The notes under the pieces: generated by a model | What the model saw: the letters and a program-made list of their open reading frames with translations, nothing else | Databases searched by the model: none | Told to the model about the DNA's origin: nothing | DNA from: Bifidobacterium bifidum ATCC 29521 = JCM 1255 = DSM 20456 | GTDB lineage: Bacteria > Actinomycetota > Actinomycetes > Actinomycetales > Bifidobacteriaceae | NCBI RefSeq assembly: GCF_001025135.1 | Contig: NZ_AP012323.1 | Location: forward strand, 496,001 to 560,000 | DNA length: 64,000 nt | Direction: 5' to 3' | Shown: one piece after another, positions 59,754 through 64,000 of the stretch | Layout of the letters: each line of letters opens with the position of its first letter | Numbering within the stretch: position 1 is the stretch's first letter | Translations under genes and position numbers: made by a program

Positions 59754-61139
59754 ATGCCGAGATTGTTTGGAACCGATGGCGTTCGTGGATTGGCGAACAG
59801 GGATTTGACCGCGCGTCTGGCGCTTGATCTGGGGGATGCCGCCGTGCGCGTGCTGGGCAACAGTGCCGTCAGGGAAGGCCTGCCGGAGGGCCGCCGTCGT
59901 GCGCTGATCGGCCGTGATACGCGCGTGTCCGGTGATTTTCTGGCGTCCGCGCTGTGCGCCGGCATGTCTGCTGGCGGCTTCGACGTGATCGATGCGGGCA
60001 TCATCCCCACGCCGGGCGTCGCGTTCCTGACCTCCGTGCTCAACGTCGAGATGGGCGCGGTGATCTCCGCGTCGCACAACCTCATGCCCGACAACGGCAT
60101 CAAGTTCTTCGCGCGCGGCGGTTTCAAGCTGCCCGACAGCAAGGAGGACGACATCGAGGCCGTGCTCGGTCAGGACTGGGACCGTCCGACCGGCGCGGGC
60201 GTCGGCCGCGTCTCGCATGAGACGGTGACCGCCACGAACCTGTACATCGACCATCTGGTGTCGACCATCGCCCCGCTCAACCCGGACAAGACCCAGCCCA
60301 AGCCGTTGCGCGGCCTGAAGATCGTGGCGGACTGCGCGAACGGCGCCACATCGGTGGTCGCTCCGGAGGCGCTGCGCCGCGCCGGCGCGGAAGTGCTGGT
60401 CATCAACGCCTCCCCGGACGGATACAACATCAACAAGAACGCCGGTTCCACGCACCCCGAGCAGCTGCAGGCCATGGTCAAGGCCACCGACGCGGTGATG
60501 GGCGTCGCGTTCGACGGCGACGCCGACCGATGCCTCGCCGTGGATGAGGACGGCAACATGGTCAACGGCGATCAGATCATGGGCATCCTGGCCCGCGCCA
60601 AGAAGGAGGCCGGCAAGCTCGCCGACAACACGCTCGTCGTCACCGTGATGAGCAACCTCGGACTCAAGCTCGCCCTCAAGGACATGGGCATCAAGACCGT
60701 GCAGACCGCGGTCGGCGACCGCTACGTGCTGGAGGAGATGCTCCGCGGCGGCTACACGCTCGGCGGCGAGCAGTCCGGCCACGTCATCAACCGCGAGTTC
60801 GCCACCACCGGTGACGGCACTCTGACCGCGCTCACCCTGTGCAACGAGGTCGTCAAATCCGGCAAGAGCCTCAAGCAGCTCGCCGCGGACTTCCCGCAGC
60901 TGCCGCAGCAGCTCGTCAACGTGCCGAACGTCGACAAGATGGCCGCCACCACCAACGCGGCGGTGCAGGCCGCCGTCGACAAGGAGTCGAAGCTGCTCGG
61001 CGACACCGGTCGCGTGCTGCTGCGACCGTCCGGCACCGAGCCGCTCGTGCGCGTGATGGCCGAAGCCGCCACGCAGCAGCAGGCCGACGAGGTGTGCGAC
61101 CGGCTCGCCAAGGTCGTGGCCGACGAGCTCGCGCTGTAG
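59754..61139 (+). CDS. glmM: Phosphoglucosamine mutase
   Basis: A 461-residue enzyme that converts glucosamine 6-phosphate to glucosamine 1-phosphate for UDP-GlcNAc and peptidoglycan. The opening MPRLFGTDGVRGLANRDL is diagnostic. The phosphoserine loop is ISASHN (with GAV before it, near residue 105), the metal site is FDGDADRCL (~250) and the C-terminal phosphate-binding loop is RPSGTEPLVRVM (~425). AAAGGA precedes the ATG. The next gene, def, follows 41 bases downstream on the same strand. Confidence 0.95.
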   Translation: MPRLFGTDGVRGLANRDLTARLALDLGDAAVRVLGNSAVREGLPEGRRRALIGRDTRVSGDFLASALCAGMSAGGFDVIDAGIIPTPGVAFLTSVLNVEMGAVISASHNLMPDNGIKFFARGGFKLPDSKEDDIEAVLGQDWDRPTGAGVGRVSHETVTATNLYIDHLVSTIAPLNPDKTQPKPLRGLKIVADCANGATSVVAPEALRRAGAEVLVINASPDGYNINKNAGSTHPEQLQAMVKATDAVMGVAFDGDADRCLAVDEDGNMVNGDQIMGILARAKKEAGKLADNTLVVTVMSNLGLKLALKDMGIKTVQTAVGDRYVLEEMLRGGYTLGGEQSGHVINREFATTGDGTLTALTLCNEVVKSGKSLKQLAADFPQLPQQLVNVPNVDKMAATTNAAVQAAVDKESKLLGDTGRVLLRPSGTEPLVRVMAEAATQQQADEVCDRLAKVVADELAL

Positions 61140-61180
61140 AACGAATAACGGCAATACCGCAATACCAAGGAATCACTCGT

Positions 61181-61834
61181 ATGTTCGGAAAAAACACGAA
61201 AGTCGACCTCGAACTCAACCGTGAGGTCGAACAGCTCCTCAAAACCGGCGGCAAGGAGCGAATCCTGCCGATCGTGCAGGCCGGCGAACCGGTGCTGCGC
61301 CAGCAGACCGTGCAATACTCCGGCCAGCTGAGCAAGGGCACGCTGAACAAGCTCATCGACACGATGCACACGACGATGCTGGAAGCGCCGGGAGTCGGCC
61401 TGGCCGCCACACAGATCGGCCTGGGGCTCGCGCTCGCGGTGGTCGAGGACCATGTGCGCGACGACGAGGACGATCCGCGCGAGATCGCCGAATTCCCGTT
61501 CCACGCCATCATCAACCCCAGTTATGAGCCGATCGGCGACGCGACCCGCAGCTTCTACGAAGGCTGCCTGAGCTTCGACGGATATCAGGCCGTGCGTAGG
61601 CGCTGGCTCGACATCACCGCACGCTGGACCGACGAGAACGGCAAGCAGCATGAGGAGCGTCTGCACGGTTGGCCGGCGCGCATCTTCCAGCATGAGACCG
61701 ACCATCTGAGTGGCGAACTGTACATCGACAAGGCCGAGATTCGCAGTCTGACCACCTACGAGAACCTTGAGGATTTCTGGTGCGACGACCCCGTGCCGAC
61801 CGACGCCGCCGAGGAACTCGGCTTCGAGCTGTAA
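61181..61834 (+). CDS. def: Peptide deformylase
   Basis: A 217-residue metalloenzyme that removes the formyl group from new proteins. Motif 1 is GVGLAATQIG (~73), motif 2 EGCLSFDGY (~131) and motif 3 FQHETDHLSGELYID (~170), with Cys and two His as metal ligands. AAGGAA precedes the ATG at 61181. An N-terminal extension of ~30 residues and a C-terminal ~30 residues are longer than in E. coli Def (169), as is usual in bifidobacteria. It is probably co-transcribed with glmM. Confidence 0.94.
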   Translation: MFGKNTKVDLELNREVEQLLKTGGKERILPIVQAGEPVLRQQTVQYSGQLSKGTLNKLIDTMHTTMLEAPGVGLAATQIGLGLALAVVEDHVRDDEDDPREIAEFPFHAIINPSYEPIGDATRSFYEGCLSFDGYQAVRRRWLDITARWTDENGKQHEERLHGWPARIFQHETDHLSGELYIDKAEIRSLTTYENLEDFWCDDPVPTDAAEELGFEL

Positions 61835-61880
61835 GCCGGGGCTGGGCCGACTCTGGTCGCGGCTGGTTACGGCTAACTGC

Positions 61881-61920
61881 TGTACAACTTCCGCATTATC
61901 GATATTTGCGCGTGTTGTCC
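61881..61920. repeat. GTACAAC hairpin, fourth copy
   Basis: Starts TGTACAACTTCCGCA and ends GTGTTGTCC, with variable bases between. It has the same pattern as the copies near 57.3-57.5 kb. Confidence 0.7.
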
Positions 61921-62031
61921 CGCGAAATCAGGACGCCACACGCGCAAAACGCTATTATTTCGCAGAATAATCGCGGAAAAACGTTGCAGTTAAGCCGTTT
62001 TTGCTAAATCGTGCCGATGTGGGTCATCGCT

Positions 62032-62084
62032 GCCGGCTGGACAACTGCCGCAAAAGTCGATAATGCGGGAGTTGTCCAGCCGGC
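62032..62084. repeat. GGACAAC hairpin, fifth copy, 21-bp stem
   Basis: GCCGGCTGGACAACT (from 62032) is perfectly complementary to 62070-62084. After one G-G mismatch the stem continues with CCGCA/TGCGG to make 21 bp, around an 11-base loop. It may end transcripts of both convergent genes. Confidence 0.8.
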
Positions 62085-62169
62085 GAACGCGAAGACCCCT
62101 CACGAGCCGATTGCACACGAACCGTATACGTGCTTTAGGCTCGGCGATCCATCGCGGCGGACGAGCGCG

Positions 62170-63591
62170 TCACAATACCGCCGCGAGATCGGCGCGGGCG
62201 TCGGGGAACGTGTGGCAGTAGCGTTCTGCCTCGGCACTCAGCCGCTCGTCGACGAGCAGCCGCTCGTAAATCGGATTGCGGGCGTAGCGTCCGGATCCGT
62301 CATCGTACGCCGTGACGATGCTCCGCACCTGCCCGGCCCAATCCCGGCCGCTGATCGCGCGCAGCTGGGCGATGGTGTGCAGGTCGGAGGGGTCGTACGC
62401 CTCGACGATGCGCTCGCGGTACATCGCCCTGAGCTCGTCCCAACGTCCCAGCGCCTCGAATGCGGCCTCGCGCAGGGATTCCCACTCATACGCAACCAGA
62501 TCCTCCGGGAACATCACTGTGTACTGGTTCGGCCGGTCGCGCTCCACCATGTCGATGAAGCCGATGAGCTCATCCCAGCGCTCCGCCGCGATAAGGCGCG
62601 CCGCGTAGGCATCCGCCATGGCTTCCGATTCGTGGTGGCTCACCAAGAAGCGGTCGGCGTCGGCCGCATCACCGCTCACGCGCATCAGATCATGGCGCAG
62701 GAACATGATCGATTCCTCGAACTGCTGGTGCGCCGACAGCGCCACCGTGCGCTTGATGAGTTCCGAAGCGTCGGCCGTCGAGCCGGTCGCGGCCTCGGCG
62801 GCGATGACGCCATCGTCGTGTGCCGTTTCGCCGTCGCATCGCCCGTCCTCGTCGATTTTCGCCTCCTTGGCGAAACGATCCATCGTGTCAAGGGCGCTGT
62901 TCAGCGCATCATAGGCGAACATGCGCGTATCGTCCCATTGCGCGAACGACAGGCCGCACGACAGCAGCTCCACCATCTGCGTCGCGTTCAGCTGGAAATC
63001 CTCGTTGCAGGCCACCCGCGTGATCAGTCGCAGCGCCTTCTCCCCGTCCTGCGGGTCGGCGTTGCGCGCCACGGAATCCATGTACACGCGCACGTTCTGG
63101 ATGAGCTCCTTGAGATAGTCGAAGCCCTCGCCGTCCCGGTCCGCCGCGTTGCCCACGAATCGCGCGGTCATCTCGACCGACTTCGCCAGATTCGTGGTGG
63201 CGTCGACCCAGCGCGTGCTCATCAGCGCGTTGCCGACCACGGCATCCACTCCCGACAGCGCCTGCGAATCGATGCGGAACGTGGGCATGTCGTTGCGCGG
63301 CATGGACACGCCGTCCTCGGTGCGTTCGGCGGTCGGCACGGTGGATGAGATGGAGTCGAAGTACCATTGCATCGTCAACCCGATCACGTCGGCGACCTCG
63401 TTGGGAGCGGCGACGGGCACATTGTTGCGGTTGTCGTCGTCCTGGGCGGACGCGTCGGAGATCATATGGTTCCACAGGAACGTAGGGCCGTCGAAATCCG
63501 TTGATGCCAGCCAGCTGTCATTGACGAAATCCACGATGTCGTCGAGCTGTTGCCGCGGATCCACGCTGATCGAGGTGGTTGAGCCATCCAT
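62170..63591 (-). CDS. Helical cytoplasmic protein of unknown function
   Basis: A 473-residue protein with no signal peptide or membrane segment. I do not recognise the family. It is predicted to be almost all helical, with a TPR-like look in the second half (MADAYAARLIAAERWDELIG, LREAAFEALGRWDELRAMYR). A low-complexity acidic stretch lies near residues 235-262 (EDGRCDGETAHDDGVIAAEA). GGAGG precedes the ATG at 63591. It is divergent from vsr and convergent with def. Codon use matches the core genes, so it does not look newly acquired. Confidence 0.72.
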   Translation of the reverse strand: MDGSTTSISVDPRQQLDDIVDFVNDSWLASTDFDGPTFLWNHMISDASAQDDDNRNNVPVAAPNEVADVIGLTMQWYFDSISSTVPTAERTEDGVSMPRNDMPTFRIDSQALSGVDAVVGNALMSTRWVDATTNLAKSVEMTARFVGNAADRDGEGFDYLKELIQNVRVYMDSVARNADPQDGEKALRLITRVACNEDFQLNATQMVELLSCGLSFAQWDDTRMFAYDALNSALDTMDRFAKEAKIDEDGRCDGETAHDDGVIAAEAATGSTADASELIKRTVALSAHQQFEESIMFLRHDLMRVSGDAADADRFLVSHHESEAMADAYAARLIAAERWDELIGFIDMVERDRPNQYTVMFPEDLVAYEWESLREAAFEALGRWDELRAMYRERIVEAYDPSDLHTIAQLRAISGRDWAGQVRSIVTAYDDGSGRYARNPIYERLLVDERLSAEAERYCHTFPDARADLAAVL

Positions 63592-63678
63592 GATTCTGCC
63601 TCCCTGGTTCCGCTCCGTGGTTGCAAGCGTACGTGTAGTCTATCGCGATTGACGCTCCGATGTCGGCAATGGCGGATA

Positions 63679-64000
63679 ATGGAGACCGTGAGCGAACAAA
63701 GCGTAAACCATGACGAGCGGCGGCAGGCGGCGAAAGGCGCCGGCGATGAGATGACGGCTGCGGGGAAGGCCGAGGGAAAGGCCGCGAGGAAGGCCGCGAG
63801 GAAGACCGGTGGATCCGGCAAATCGGGCGCGAAGGCCAAGCCCGGCGAACGGTATGAGCGGGGCACGCGCAGCTACACGATGTCGCATATCCGCGGGAAG
63901 GACACCCGCATCGAAGTGCTCGTGCGCCGGTACCTGTTCTCGCGGGGGCTTCGGTTCCGCAAAAACGACAGGCGCTATCCCGGCCATCCCGACGTGGTTC
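63679..64000 (+). CDS. vsr: Very short patch repair endonuclease Vsr (partial, runs off right edge)
   Basis: The first ~107 codons are visible. After a basic Ala/Lys-rich extension of ~60 residues (GKAEGKAARKAARKTGGSGK) comes the Vsr core start: YTMSHIRGKDTRIEVLVRRY, then LFSRGLRFRKNDRRYPGHPD. In Vsr, this Asp near the end of the visible part is the first metal ligand. Vsr nicks beside T-G mismatches that arise by deamination of 5-methylcytosine, so a DNA cytosine methyltransferase gene is expected close by, beyond the edge. The start could be ATG 63679 or GTG 63688; GGAG lies 4 bases before the GTG. Confidence 0.82.
   Translation, partial: METVSEQSVNHDERRQAAKGAGDEMTAAGKAEGKAARKAARKTGGSGKSGAKAKPGERYERGTRSYTMSHIRGKDTRIEVLVRRYLFSRGLRFRKNDRRYPGHPDVV

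Larger units (their letters stand above)
61835..62169. other. Convergent intergenic region with hairpins, no gene
   Basis: 335 bases between def and the convergent helical protein gene. It holds the two hairpin repeats listed at 61881 and 62032. I see no promoter or RNA gene here. Confidence 0.7.

Overview
The window is high-GC DNA with the layout of a Bifidobacterium chromosome. The evidence is an actinobacterial RpoB/RpoC pair, a galT-galK operon under a DeoR regulator, an AdnAB-like helicase-nuclease pair, and above all the Ser/Thr kinase - giant Fn3 protein - MoxR - DUF58 - transglutaminase-like - PP2C - FHA cluster, which I know from bifidobacteria as the 'PFNA' cluster. I cannot name the species from sequence alone.

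Layout. 1-8 kb: 3' part missing pyrD (minus), then deoR-galT-galK, a 35-bp inverted repeat around a terminator, an MHS-type MFS transporter (minus), and an ACT-domain/UPF0210 pair. 8-12.5 kb is decayed accessory DNA: a frameshifted GT-C type membrane glycosyltransferase, two related palindromes, a threefold 113-bp tandem repeat that runs into the end of trmL, and a truncated secreted CBM32/GH16-like glycosidase. 12.5-22.3 kb: mutY, a small membrane protein, rpoB and rpoC. 22.5-37.9 kb: eight minus-strand genes in one tight run, from membrane Ser/Thr kinase, 1992-residue Fn3/Ig-like surface protein, MoxR ATPase, DUF58, transglutaminase-like membrane protein and PP2C phosphatase to an LRV protein and an FHA protein. 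38-49 kb: two ~1400-residue UvrD-like helicase/nucleases, then a GNAT and an MFS gene. 49-50.4 kb: a scar of gene fragments (dual-ATPase ABC protein, possible DNA methylase, IS1595-type transposase) with an apparently intact RelB/DinJ antitoxin. 50.5-64 kb: dapB, dapA with an in-frame TAG, RNase J, pepN, a membrane-anchored subtilase, glmM, def, an unrecognised helical protein, and the start of vsr.

How the genes work together. The 22.5-37.9 kb run carries writer (kinase), eraser (PP2C) and reader (FHA) of Thr phosphorylation, with a MoxR-DUF58-transglutaminase-like module and a giant envelope protein. A repeated S-D-x-T-V-L-S motif at the N-terminus of MoxR, with a close match in the FHA protein, suggests a phospho-switch. 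dapB, dapA and glmM feed peptidoglycan synthesis; galT and galK are the two gal-operon Leloir steps.

Most unusual items: the loss of all three catalytic residues in the transglutaminase-like domain, the shared phospho-motif, compensatory base changes between copies of the 113-bp repeat, a dispersed hairpin family (GTACAAC...GTTGTAC) in two intergenic regions, the TAG in dapA, and Asn at a rifampicin-site position of RpoB.
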